Source of the DNA: Actinotalea soli
GTDB taxonomy: Bacteria > Actinomycetota > Actinomycetes > Actinomycetales > Cellulomonadaceae
Length of the DNA stretch: 64,000 bases
Reading direction: 5' to 3'
Assembly: GCF_017565425.1 (NCBI RefSeq)
Contig: NZ_JAGEMK010000003.1
Location: forward strand, 1 to 64,000
Shown here in pieces: positions 38,497 to 49,657 of this stretch. Each line of letters opens with the position of its first letter. Positions within the stretch are counted from its first letter, which is position 1. The notes under the pieces were generated by a model. It saw nothing but the letters and a program-made list of their open reading frames with translations, was not told the DNA's origin and did no database searches. The position numbers and the translations under genes were made by a program.

Positions 38497-41400
38497 TCAG
38501 GCCGGGCTGTCCTCACGCAGGCGCTGGCTGATGACGGTGGTGACACCGTCGCCGCGCATGGTCACCCCGTACAGCGCGTCGGCGATCTCCATGGTGCGCT
38601 TCTGGTGCGTCACGACGATGAGCTGGCTGTCCTCCTGGAGCTCCCGGAAGATCTCCAGCAGTCGACCCAGGTTCGTGTCGTCGAGGGCTGCCTCGACCTC
38701 GTCCATGACGTAGAACGGGCTGGGCCGCGCCTTGAAGATCGCCACGAGGAGGGCGACCGCGGTGAGCGAGCGCTCCCCGCCCGAGAGCAGCGAGAGGCGC
38801 TTCACCTTCTTGCCTGCCGGACGGGCCTCGACCTCGATGCCCGTCGTCAGCATGTCCCCCGGCTCGGTGAGGACCAGGCGCCCCTCGCCCCCGGGGAAGA
38901 GGCGGCCGAAGACGCGCTCGAACTGCACCGCGGTGTCCCGGTACGCCTCGGCGAAGACCTGCTCGACCCGCTCGTCGATCTCCCGGACGATCTGGAGCAG
39001 GTCGGTGCGAGACCGCTTGAGGTCCGCGAGCTGGGTGGTCAGGAAGGTGTGGCGCTCCTCGAGGGCCGCGAACTCCTCGAGGGCCAGGGGGTTGACCCGG
39101 CCGAGGAGCGCGAGGGCTCGTTCGGCAGCGCGGAGCCGCTTCTCCTGCTCGGCGCGCACGTAGGGCACGGTCCGTGGGGCCGGCTCGGCGTCGACCGCCT
39201 CGCCCTCCCCGTCCGCCCCGGCACGGCCGGTCTCGGACGTTCCGGGCCCGGGGACGTCGATCACGGGGACGGGCCGGTCCGGGCCGAACTCCTCGACGAG
39301 CACCTGCGGGTCCAGACCGAGCTCCTCGACCGAGCGGGTCTGGAGCTGCTCGATGCGCAGGGCCTGCTGGGCCCGGGCCACCTCGTCCCGGTGCGCGACG
39401 TCGGTCAGCTCGCCGAGCTCGGTGGCCCAGCGCTCGGCCTCGGCCCGTACCGTGACGAGCTCGGCGTCCCGAGCGGCGCGCTCCCGCTCGGCAGCCTCCC
39501 GCTCCTCGGCCGCCCGCCGCAGCGACTCCTCGAGGGCCACGAGGGCCCGGTCGGCCCCGAGGCGCACGGCCTCGGCCCGGCGAGCCTGCTCGGCCCGCTG
39601 CCGGGCACGCTCGGACGCGCGCTGCTGGGCCTCCCGCTCGGCGGCGGCCGCCCGCTCGAGGGACTGCGCCCGCCCGGCCAGGGCCCGCGCACGCTCCTCG
39701 CTGGTCCGCAGGGTCAGTCGGGCCTCGGTCTCGCGGGACCGCGCGGCCGCGGCCTGAGCCGCGGCCTGGTCCCGCTCGGCGGTCGCCGTCTCGATCTGGT
39801 CGTCGGACTCGGCCGGGTCGGCCTCGGCACGCTCGAGCCGGTCCGCGAGGTCGGCCAGCTCGGTCTGATCGGTGCCCTGGCGCTCGGCCGCCGCGGCGAG
39901 GGCCTTCTCGGCCCGTTCGGCCTCGGCACGGGCCGACCTCGCTGCGGAGCCGAGGTGCCCGAGCTGCTCGGCGACCGCCGCGAGAGCGGCGTCCGACTCG
40001 TGCAGCCGTTCGAGGGTCGCCTCGTGCCGGGCCCGGGCCTCGGTCTCGGCGGCCTCGGCCGAGGCGAGCTCGAACCTCGTCCGCTCGCCCTGGGAGACCG
40101 CGGCGGCCAGGCGCGAGCGCGCGTCGTCGAGGGCGCTCTGCAGCTCGAGGGCGCTGGGGCCGCCGGCCGAGCCGCCGGCTGCGCGCACGGCCCCCAGGAC
40201 GTCCCCCGCCGAGGTCACGGCGGTCAGCTCGGGGCGCGCGGCGACCAGGGCCCGGGCGCGGGCGAGGTCCTCGACGACGACGACCCCGGCGAGCAGCCGC
40301 GCGACCGCGGTGCCGAGGGCCGCGCTCGGGTGGACAAGGTCGACAGCGGGTACCGCCCCCGGGGGCAGCCCGGTGGGCGGCTCAGGGGCCTGGTCGCCCG
40401 CGCGGCCGGCGACGACCAGGCCCGCACGACCTGCGTCGTCGGTGCGCAGGCGGCGCAGGGCGTCGACCGCGGCGTCCACCGACTCGACGACCACGGCCTC
40501 GGCGGCGACCCCCAGGGCTGCGGCGACCGCCTCCTCGTGCCCGGCCTCGACCCCGACGAGGGCGGCGACCGAGCCGAGCACCCCGGCGAGGTCCTCGGCC
40601 GCGAGCAGGGCCCCGGCGCCGTCCTTGCGGACCAGGCTCATCTCGAGGGCCTCGACCTTGGCGCTCCAGGTCGCGCGGTCCCGGTCGGCGACCTGGGCGG
40701 CCTCGCGCAGCGCGACCAGACGCGCCTGGGCCTGCTCGAGGGCCTCGACCGCACGTTCGTGCTCGGCGTCGAGCCCCTCCTCGCCCTCCTCGGCCCCGGC
40801 CACCTGGGCCTCGAGAGCCGCGAACTCGACGTTGGCCTCGTGCCCGCGGCGCTCGGCCTCGGCGAGGTTCTCCCGGAGCCGGCCGATCTCGGCCTCGGTG
40901 GCCTCGAGCCGACTCCGGCGGGCAGCGACCTGACCGGCCAGCCGGGCGAGCCCCTCGCGGCGGTCCGCGACCGCCCGCTGCAGGTCGGCGACCCGACGCT
41001 CGGCCTCCCGGGCGGTGGTCTCGAGCTCGGTGCGCTGGGTGACCGCGGCCGTGACCGCGGCCTGGGCGAGCTCGACCTCGGTCACGAGCTCGGCCTCGGC
41101 GGCCCTGGCGCGCTGGGCCTGGGCCTCGAGGTCCGCCGGGTCGCGGCCCGAGGACTCCTCGACCGCAGAGCCCAGCAGGCGGAGCCGTTCGGAGGCCAGG
41201 GTGGACACGCCCCGGAGCCGCTCGCGCACCGAGGAGAGCCGGTACCAGACCTCGCTCGCCTCGGAGAGCTCCGGGGCCGCCGCCGCGGCTGCCGCCTCGA
41301 GGGCCGCGAGCCGCGTCCGCGCGGCTGCCAGGCCCTGCTCGACCTCGGCCCGTCGCTCGCGCAGGGCGCTCTCGTCGGCGAGCTCCTGCTCGAGGGTCGC

Positions 41401-42114
41401 GCTGAGCTGGGCCAGGTCGTCGGCCAGCAGCCGGGCGCGGGCGTCCCGCAGGTCGGCCTGGACGGTCTGGGCGCGGCGCGCGACCTGGGCCTGCTTGCCG
41501 AGGGGACCGAGCTGACGGCGGATCTCGGAGGTCAGGTCGGTGAGCCGGGTGAGGTTGGCCTGCATCGCGTCGAGCTTGCGGAGCGCCTTGTCCTTGCGCT
41601 TGCGGTGCTTGAGGACCCCGGCGGCCTCCTCGATGAAGCCGCGACGGTCCTCGGGGGTCGCCCGCAGCACCTGGTCGAGCTGCCCCTGCCCGACGATGAC
41701 GTGCATCTCACGGCCGAGCCCCGAGTCCGAGAGCAGGTCCTGGATGTCCAGGAGCCGGCACGAGGACCCGTTGATCGCGTACTCCGAGCCCCCGCTGCGG
41801 AACAGGGTCCGCGAGATGGTGACCTCGGTGTAGTCGATCGGCAGGGCGCCGTCGGTGTTGTCGATCGTGAGGCTGACCTCGGCGCGGCCCAGGGGCGGAC
41901 GCCCCGAGGTGCCCGCAAAGATGACGTCCTCCATCTTGCCGCCCCGCAGGGACTTGGCCCCCTGCTCCCCCATCACCCAGGACAACGCGTCGACCACGTT
42001 GGACTTGCCCGAGCCGTTGGGCCCGACGACGCAGGTGACCCCGGGCTCGAACCTCAAGGTCGTCGCCGAGGCGAAGGACTTGAAGCCCCGCAGGGTCAGC
42101 GTCTTGAGGTGCAC
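38497..42114 (-). CDS. smc: Chromosome segregation protein SMC
   Basis: SMC ATPase (1205 aa) that organises and separates chromosomes. Walker A at VVGPNGSGKSNVVDALSWVM near the N-terminus; two long Ala/Glu/Arg-rich coiled coils flank a hinge at about residues 510-650; the C-terminal head has LSGGERSLTAVALLVAIF and Walker B SPFYVMDEVEAALDD. Coiled-coil composition is strongly biased, giving long antisense open frames that are not genes. No scpA or scpB is nearby. The ATG at 42114 is 10 bases from ndk. Confidence 0.97.
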   Translation of the reverse strand: MHLKTLTLRGFKSFASATTLRFEPGVTCVVGPNGSGKSNVVDALSWVMGEQGAKSLRGGKMEDVIFAGTSGRPPLGRAEVSLTIDNTDGALPIDYTEVTISRTLFRSGGSEYAINGSSCRLLDIQDLLSDSGLGREMHVIVGQGQLDQVLRATPEDRRGFIEEAAGVLKHRKRKDKALRKLDAMQANLTRLTDLTSEIRRQLGPLGKQAQVARRAQTVQADLRDARARLLADDLAQLSATLEQELADESALRERRAEVEQGLAAARTRLAALEAAAAAAAPELSEASEVWYRLSSVRERLRGVSTLASERLRLLGSAVEESSGRDPADLEAQAQRARAAEAELVTEVELAQAAVTAAVTQRTELETTAREAERRVADLQRAVADRREGLARLAGQVAARRSRLEATEAEIGRLRENLAEAERRGHEANVEFAALEAQVAGAEEGEEGLDAEHERAVEALEQAQARLVALREAAQVADRDRATWSAKVEALEMSLVRKDGAGALLAAEDLAGVLGSVAALVGVEAGHEEAVAAALGVAAEAVVVESVDAAVDALRRLRTDDAGRAGLVVAGRAGDQAPEPPTGLPPGAVPAVDLVHPSAALGTAVARLLAGVVVVEDLARARALVAARPELTAVTSAGDVLGAVRAAGGSAGGPSALELQSALDDARSRLAAAVSQGERTRFELASAEAAETEARARHEATLERLHESDAALAAVAEQLGHLGSAARSARAEAERAEKALAAAAERQGTDQTELADLADRLERAEADPAESDDQIETATAERDQAAAQAAAARSRETEARLTLRTSEERARALAGRAQSLERAAAAEREAQQRASERARQRAEQARRAEAVRLGADRALVALEESLRRAAEEREAAERERAARDAELVTVRAEAERWATELGELTDVAHRDEVARAQQALRIEQLQTRSVEELGLDPQVLVEEFGPDRPVPVIDVPGPGTSETGRAGADGEGEAVDAEPAPRTVPYVRAEQEKRLRAAERALALLGRVNPLALEEFAALEERHTFLTTQLADLKRSRTDLLQIVREIDERVEQVFAEAYRDTAVQFERVFGRLFPGGEGRLVLTEPGDMLTTGIEVEARPAGKKVKRLSLLSGGERSLTAVALLVAIFKARPSPFYVMDEVEAALDDTNLGRLLEIFRELQEDSQLIVVTHQKRTMEIADALYGVTMRGDGVTTVISQRLREDSPA

Positions 42115-42124
42115 GGGGCAGAGC

Positions 42125-42565
42125 CTAGGAGGCGGCGGGGGCCAGCTCCGGGAACCACAGCCCGATCTCGCGGGCGGCGGACTCGGTCGAGTCCGACCCG
42201 TGGACGAGGTTCTGGGTCACGGCCAGGCCCCAGTCCCGCCCGAGGTCGCCACGGATGGTGCCCGGGGCTGCGGTGGTCGGGTCGGTCGTGCCCGCCAGGC
42301 TCCGGAAGCCCTCGATGGCCCGGTGGCCCTCGACGACCACGGCGGCGACCGGGCCCGAGCCCATGAACTCGACCAGGGGCGCGTAGAAGGGCTTGCCCTC
42401 GTGCTCGGCGTAGTGGGCGCCCAGCAGGTCGTCGTCGGCGGTGCGCAGGTCGAGGGCGACCAGCGTGTACCCCTTGGCCTCGATGCGACGCAGGACCTCT
42501 CCCACCAGGCCGCGGCGGACGCCGTCGGGCTTGACCAGGACGAGGGTGCGCTCAGCTGCAGTCAT
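42125..42565 (-). CDS. ndk: Nucleoside diphosphate kinase
   Basis: Ndk (146 aa) balances NTP pools via a phosphohistidine. [19 protein letters not shown] begins the fold, and the active-site His lies in [18 protein letters not shown]. Slightly longer than typical (~136 aa), because of an extended loop around [19 protein letters not shown]. It follows DUF4233 by 22 bases, a conserved actinobacterial pair. Confidence 0.97.
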   Translation of the reverse strand: MTAAERTLVLVKPDGVRRGLVGEVLRRIEAKGYTLVALDLRTADDDLLGAHYAEHEGKPFYAPLVEFMGSGPVAAVVVEGHRAIEGFRSLAGTTDPTTAAPGTIRGDLGRDWGLAVTQNLVHGSDSTESAAREIGLWFPELAPAAS

Positions 42566-42587
42566 GGGGCAACCCTAGCGGGGAGTC

Positions 42588-43028
42588 TCAGGAGCCCGTG
42601 ACCAGCTGTCCGCGCTCGCGTCGCTCACGGTCGATGCGTCCCCCGAGGCGCAGGGCCACGACCCACAGCACCACGAAGATCCCGCCGACCACGAACATCA
42701 TGGGCAGGGCGAGGCCGGTGAGCAGCACGGCCACCTGCAGCACGGACCCGACGACGTACCCCCCGGGCCACCGGAGCATCCCCGCGGCGAGGACCAGGGA
42801 CAGGACGAGCGCCCCGCCGACCCCCCACAGGACGGACCCGGGGGCGAGCCGCAGGCCGTAGCCGGTCAGCGTCGCGAAGACCACGACGAAGGCCTCGAGC
42901 ACCAGGATCGTCGACGCGAACTGGTGGCGCGCCGAGCGCAGCGGGCGCGGTGCGCCGTCCTCGGGCTCGCCGACCGGCCCGGTCTGCTCGGGTCCGGGCT
43001 GCCCAGGTCCGGTCTGCTCAGCGCTCAC
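42588..43028 (-). CDS. DUF4233 membrane protein
   Basis: A 146-aa protein of DUF4233, which in actinobacteria normally lies between folC and ndk. About four hydrophobic helices (TILVLEAFVVVFATLTGYGL, GGALVLSLVLAAGM, VLQVAVLLTGLALPMMFVVG, then GIFVVLWVVALRLG) follow a Pro/Gly/Glu-rich N-terminus. Function is unknown. Here folC is 5 kb away, separated by the drug exporter and dha genes. Confidence 0.85.
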   Translation of the reverse strand: MSAEQTGPGQPGPEQTGPVGEPEDGAPRPLRSARHQFASTILVLEAFVVVFATLTGYGLRLAPGSVLWGVGGALVLSLVLAAGMLRWPGGYVVGSVLQVAVLLTGLALPMMFVVGGIFVVLWVVALRLGGRIDRERRERGQLVTGS

Positions 43029-43037
43029 CCTGCCAGG

Positions 43038-44915
<1,878 letters not shown>

Positions 44916-45560
44916 TCAGTCGTCGCGGATGAGGTCACGCAGCTCGGCGAGCACCTGAGGGACCGCGTCGCGGACCTCGCCGTGGCCGCCGTCGGCGTCC
45001 CAGCGGACGTAGGCCGCCCGCGTGAGGGTGAGCACCACCAGGGTGAGCATCTCCGCCCGGGGGCTCCCGGGGTCGGTACCGAGGCGCTCGCCCACGACGG
45101 CCGCGACCTGCTGGTGGTGCTGCTCCATCTGCATCACCTGCCGCCCCAGCAGGCGGGGCTCGGAGCGGGCGATCTCCATCGCGAGGGCGACCCGGCGGCG
45201 CCCGATCCCCTGACGGCCCACCAGCCCCGTGACCAGGTGCCCGAGGTCGGACGAGAGCCGGCCCGTGGGGCCGCCCGTCGCGAAGGCCTGCGCGACGTCG
45301 GCGTCGAGGGCCCACGGGCCGTGGCCGAGCACGGCGCCGTCCTTGGAGTCGAAGTAGTTGAAGAAGGTGCGCGTCGAGACCCCCGCCTCGGCGCAGATGG
45401 CATCCACCGTCACACCGTCCAGACCGTGCTCCTGGACCAGGCGCTGCGCCGCGTCGATCAGCGCCTCGCGGCGCGCCTGCTTCTTGCGCTCGCGCAGCCC
45501 CGGAGCGGGGTCGCGCTCCTCGGACTCCGGGGCACGGGGATCATCCTTCACGCCATGCAT
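44916..45560 (-). CDS. TetR-family transcriptional regulator
   Basis: A 214-aa repressor-type protein. The N-terminal helix-turn-helix is classical: RERKKQARREALIDAAQRLV, VDAICAEAGVSTRTFFNYF and DSKDGAVLGH. The C-terminal ligand domain is diverse. It precedes the DHA2 exporter gene and probably represses it. The start ATG 45560 is followed in the upstream 25-35 bases by a perfect palindrome, a likely autoregulatory operator. It is also next to dhaM and could influence the dha genes. Confidence 0.9.
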   Translation of the reverse strand: MHGVKDDPRAPESEERDPAPGLRERKKQARREALIDAAQRLVQEHGLDGVTVDAICAEAGVSTRTFFNYFDSKDGAVLGHGPWALDADVAQAFATGGPTGRLSSDLGHLVTGLVGRQGIGRRRVALAMEIARSEPRLLGRQVMQMEQHHQQVAAVVGERLGTDPGSPRAEMLTLVVLTLTRAAYVRWDADGGHGEVRDAVPQVLAELRDLIRDD

Positions 45561-45580
45561 CTTTGCATTGACTGCAGAAT

Positions 45581-45593
45581 TGCACCAGGTGCA
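45581..45593. promoter_or_regulatory. Palindrome upstream of the TetR gene, candidate operator
   Basis: TGCACCAGGTGCA is a perfect 13-base palindrome (6-bp arms, one central base) 21 bases before the TetR start, in an unusually AT-rich island for this genome. Position and symmetry fit a TetR-type operator overlapping the promoter. Confidence 0.5.
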
Positions 45594-45632
45594 GCTCGTG
45601 TGACCTGCGCCTCGTGAGGCGTCGTGCGTGAC

Positions 45633-46361
45633 CTACGCCTCGCCGAAGCCCTCGGCCACCTGAGCCACCACGGCGCGGACCGCCGCCTGGGCGCCGGGTC
45701 CGTGGGCCACCACCGTCAGCTCCTGCCCCCCGGTGGCTCCGAGCCGCATCAGCTCCAGGACGCTCGCCGCATTGACCCCGTCGACGGTCACCGGGACGCC
45801 GAGCTCGGCCACGGCACGCGCGAGCAGGGCCGCAGGCCGGGCGTGCAGACCCAGCGGGTTGCGCAGGGTGACCGTCGCGTGGGCGCTCTCACCGGTGGAG
45901 TCCGCCCGGGTCCCGGCCTCGCCAGGAGCAGGCACGCGGTCGTCCTGGCTGGCAGGGTCCTGCGCGGGGGCCGGGGCGAACAGCCTCCCCGCCTCGACGG
46001 CCGCGCGCTCGACGGCGTCGAGATCGCCACCCTGCTGGGCCTCGACGGCCGCCGCGACGGCCCCCTCGACGAAGGGGGCAGTCGGCACCCGCACCCGGGC
46101 GGCGACCTCCTCGTCGAGCATCTCGAGCACCATCTCCGCCGTGAGCACGGCCGAGCCGAGGTCGGTGAGCAGCACCACCCCGGCCCCGGCCTCGGTCGCG
46201 GACGAGACAGCCTCGAGCACCCGGTCAGGGCTCGTCCCGACGCCCCCCTCGAAGCCCCCCGCCGGCAGCACGGTCACGTCGGGGGCCATCTGCCGCGCGA
46301 TCTCGGCGACCCCCTCGGCGGCGGCCTGCGAGTGCGAGACCAGGACGAGAGCCGGCCTCAT
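45633..46361 (-). CDS. dhaM: Dihydroxyacetone kinase phosphotransfer subunit DhaM (EIIA-HPr fusion)
   Basis: DhaM (242 aa) passes phosphate from the PTS to DhaL-ADP. The N-terminal EIIA-Man-like domain has its active His10 in LVLVSHSQAAAEGVAEIAR. An acidic linker (about 125-155) leads to a full HPr domain, with the active His in NPLGLHARPAALLARAV. The EI-like third domain of E. coli DhaM is absent. ATG 46361 overlaps the dhaL stop (ATGA). Enzyme I must be encoded elsewhere. Confidence 0.93.
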   Translation of the reverse strand: MRPALVLVSHSQAAAEGVAEIARQMAPDVTVLPAGGFEGGVGTSPDRVLEAVSSATEAGAGVVLLTDLGSAVLTAEMVLEMLDEEVAARVRVPTAPFVEGAVAAAVEAQQGGDLDAVERAAVEAGRLFAPAPAQDPASQDDRVPAPGEAGTRADSTGESAHATVTLRNPLGLHARPAALLARAVAELGVPVTVDGVNAASVLELMRLGATGGQELTVVAHGPGAQAAVRAVVAQVAEGFGEA

Positions 46362-47005
46362 GCGCGGGGCCCTTCCGCCGCGGCCTCGTGCGCGGCACGC
46401 AGGAGGAGGGCCGAGGACGCCGCTCCAGGGTCGCGGTGCCCGGCGCTGCGCTCTCCGAGGTAGCTGGCCCGGCCCTTGGTCGCGACCATGGGGTCCGTCG
46501 CCACCGCCCCGGCCTCGGCCGCGACCGCCGCGGCGTCGAGCACCTCGAGGGGCGAGTCCCCCCGTGCGGCGGCCTCCTGCGCCGCGGCGACCGCCGGGGA
46601 CCAGGCGTCGACCATGGTCTTCTCGCCCGTCGTCGCCTTGCCCCGGGCCACGACCCCCTCGAGGCCCGCCTCGAGCAGGGCGACGACGGCGTCGCTGCCG
46701 AGCTCCGTCAGGCCGGTCACCTTGGCTGCCCGCAGGTAGGCCGTGCCGTAGAGCGGTCCCGCCGCCCCGCCCACCGTCGACATGAGGGTGGTCGCGACGA
46801 CCTTGAGCACCTCGCCCACCTCGGTCGGCGGAGTCTCGAGCCCGTCGAGACGGCTGACGACAGCCGTGAAGCCACGGTGCAGGTTCTCCCCGTGGTCACC
46901 GTCCCCGATCTGCCGGTCGAGCTCGATCAGCTCGACCCGGTGCTCGGCGACGACCTCGGCCGACCGCCGCACCCACTGCAGCGCCCACGTCACGTCCAGA
47001 GTCAT
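46358..47005 (-). CDS. dhaL: Dihydroxyacetone kinase subunit DhaL
   Basis: DhaL (215 aa) holds Mg-ADP as a cofactor that is rephosphorylated by DhaM and passes phosphate to dihydroxyacetone on DhaK. The nucleotide-Mg motif ELDRQIGDGDHGENLHRGF carries the three Asp. STVGGAAGPLYGTAYLRAA and GEKTMVDAWSPAVAA follow as in the family. Start ATG 47005 (MTLDVTWALQW) has GAAGGAGG upstream. It is 94 bases after dhaK. Confidence 0.95.
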   Translation of the reverse strand: MTLDVTWALQWVRRSAEVVAEHRVELIELDRQIGDGDHGENLHRGFTAVVSRLDGLETPPTEVGEVLKVVATTLMSTVGGAAGPLYGTAYLRAAKVTGLTELGSDAVVALLEAGLEGVVARGKATTGEKTMVDAWSPAVAAAQEAAARGDSPLEVLDAAAVAAEAGAVATDPMVATKGRASYLGERSAGHRDPGAASSALLLRAAHEAAAEGPRA

Positions 47006-47099
47006 GGTCCTCCTTCGTCCGTCGGCAGCAGCCTGCCACTCGCCAGCCCTCCGCGGGGGCCGGGAGGGCTCGGAGAGCGAGGTCGTGATCAGATCGTGC

Positions 47100-48095
<996 letters not shown>

Positions 48096-48307
48096 GCTGC
48101 ACACCCCTTCACGGACCGGCAGGACGGGGCGACGGTGCCCGCAGCCCTGCAGAGGTGCCCTGGTCGGGACCGGGCCCGACGGCCCTCACCCCCGGGATCA
48201 GCATCCGGGGGCCGGAGAACGCACGTCAAGGCAGGGCCCGTGCACATCCGTGCACGAGCAGGACCGCCGGCCTCGCCCGCCCGCGCTGCCCTCCCCTGAG
48301 GTCCCCG
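48096..48307 (-). other. folC-dhaK intergenic region with two hairpins
   Basis: In 212 bases without a gene there are two stems: CGTGCAC/GTGCACG (48239-48245 with 48250-48256, 4-base loop) and CCCCCGG/CCGGGGG (48189-48195 with 48205-48211). Both lie after the folC stop on the minus strand, so they may terminate the ileS-folC transcript and leave dhaK its own promoter, which I cannot locate. Confidence 0.5.
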
Positions 48308-49657
48308 TCAGCGGTGGCCGAAGAGGATCCTCGCCTCGGCCGCCATCGTGACGGAGCCCGTCACGAGCACCCCTGCCCCGGTCGGCGAGCCCTCGGTGCC
48401 CCCCTCGGCGATCTCCACGGCCCGACCGATCGCCTCGTCGAGCCGCTCGGCCACGTGCACCCGGTCCTCCCCGAAGACCTCGACCGCGATCTCGGCCAGG
48501 TCGTCGACGTCCTGCGCGCGGGACGAGCTCGACCGGGTCACCACGACCTCGGCCAGGAGCGGCTCGAGCCCGGCGAGGATCTGCTCGGCGTCCTTGTCCT
48601 CGAGCACGCCGACCACGCCGACGAGGCGCTCGAAGGTGAACGCCTCCTCGACCGCGACCACGAGGGCCTCGACCCCCGCCGGGTTGTGCGCGGCGTCGAC
48701 CAGCACGGCTGGCGAGGTGCGGACGAGCTCGAGACGGCCCGGGGAGTCCATGCCGGCGAAGGCGGTCTCGACCACCTCGGCGCCCAGGGCGCCGCTGCCG
48801 CGCAGCACGGCCTCGGTCGCGGCGAGGGCGAGCAGCGCGTTGTGCCCCTGGTGCGCGCCGTGCAGCGGCAGGAAGATGTCGGTGTAGAGCCCTCCGACGG
48901 TGCGCAGCGCGAGCATCTGGCCCCCCACGGCGACGGCCCGCTGGGCGACCTCGAGCTCGACGCCCTCCCGCACGACCCGCACCCCGCGCTCGGCCGCGGC
49001 GGCGAGCACGACGCCGTCGACCTCCTCCCGCTGGGCGGCCATGACCAGGGTGGCCCCCTCCTTGAGGATCCCGGCCTTCTCCCCCGCGATGTCCGTGATC
49101 TCGTGCCCCAGCCACCGCTCGTGGTCGTGGGCGATCGGGGTGATGACCGCGACCTCGGCCTCGACGACGTTGGTCGCGTCCCAGGTGCCCCCGAGGCCGA
49201 CCTCGATCACCGCGACCTCGACCGGGGCGTCGGCGAAGGCCGCGAAGGCCATCACCGTGAGCACCTCGAAGAAGCTCAGCCGCGGCCCCCCGGCGGCCTG
49301 CGAGCGCTGGTCGACCATGTGCACGTAGGGCGCGACGTCCTGCCAGAGCTCGACGAACCGCTCGGCGGTGACGGGCTCGCCGTCGATCGCGATGCGCTCG
49401 GTCACGCTGGTCAGGTGCGGGCTGGTGAACCGGCCCGTGCGCAGCCCGTGCTCGCGGAGCAGGCGCTCGACCATGCGGGCGGTCGAGGTCTTGCCGTTGG
49501 TCCCGGTCACGTGGACCACGCGGAAGGACCGCTGGGGGTCGCCCAGCAGGTCGCAGACCTCGCGGACCCGGTCGAGGGTGGGCTCGAAGTCGTGCTCGGG
49601 CGAGCGGTCGAGGATCCCGGCGTAGACCTCGCGCAGGGCCTCGTCCTCGCCGCTCAC
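48308..49657 (-). CDS. folC: Folylpolyglutamate synthase / dihydrofolate synthase
   Basis: FolC (449 aa) adds glutamates to folates and may also make dihydrofolate. The ATP site is [20 protein letters not shown], and the Mur-ligase fold continues with [16 protein letters not shown] and [13 protein letters not shown]-type segments ([16 protein letters not shown]). [12 protein letters not shown] and [15 protein letters not shown] mark the central and C-terminal domains. GTG 49657 overlaps the ileS stop (GTGA), which decides the start over longer forms. Confidence 0.96.
   Translation of the reverse strand: MSGEDEALREVYAGILDRSPEHDFEPTLDRVREVCDLLGDPQRSFRVVHVTGTNGKTSTARMVERLLREHGLRTGRFTSPHLTSVTERIAIDGEPVTAERFVELWQDVAPYVHMVDQRSQAAGGPRLSFFEVLTVMAFAAFADAPVEVAVIEVGLGGTWDATNVVEAEVAVITPIAHDHERWLGHEITDIAGEKAGILKEGATLVMAAQREEVDGVVLAAAAERGVRVVREGVELEVAQRAVAVGGQMLALRTVGGLYTDIFLPLHGAHQGHNALLALAATEAVLRGSGALGAEVVETAFAGMDSPGRLELVRTSPAVLVDAAHNPAGVEALVVAVEEAFTFERLVGVVGVLEDKDAEQILAGLEPLLAEVVVTRSSSSRAQDVDDLAEIAVEVFGEDRVHVAERLDEAIGRAVEIAEGGTEGSPTGAGVLVTGSVTMAAEARILFGHR

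Noticed and set aside
38227-42366. A 1379-codon plus-strand frame opposite smc and ndk
   Set aside because: It is an antisense shadow of the Ala/Glu/Arg-rich SMC coiled coil, with low-complexity Gly/Leu/Arg translation.
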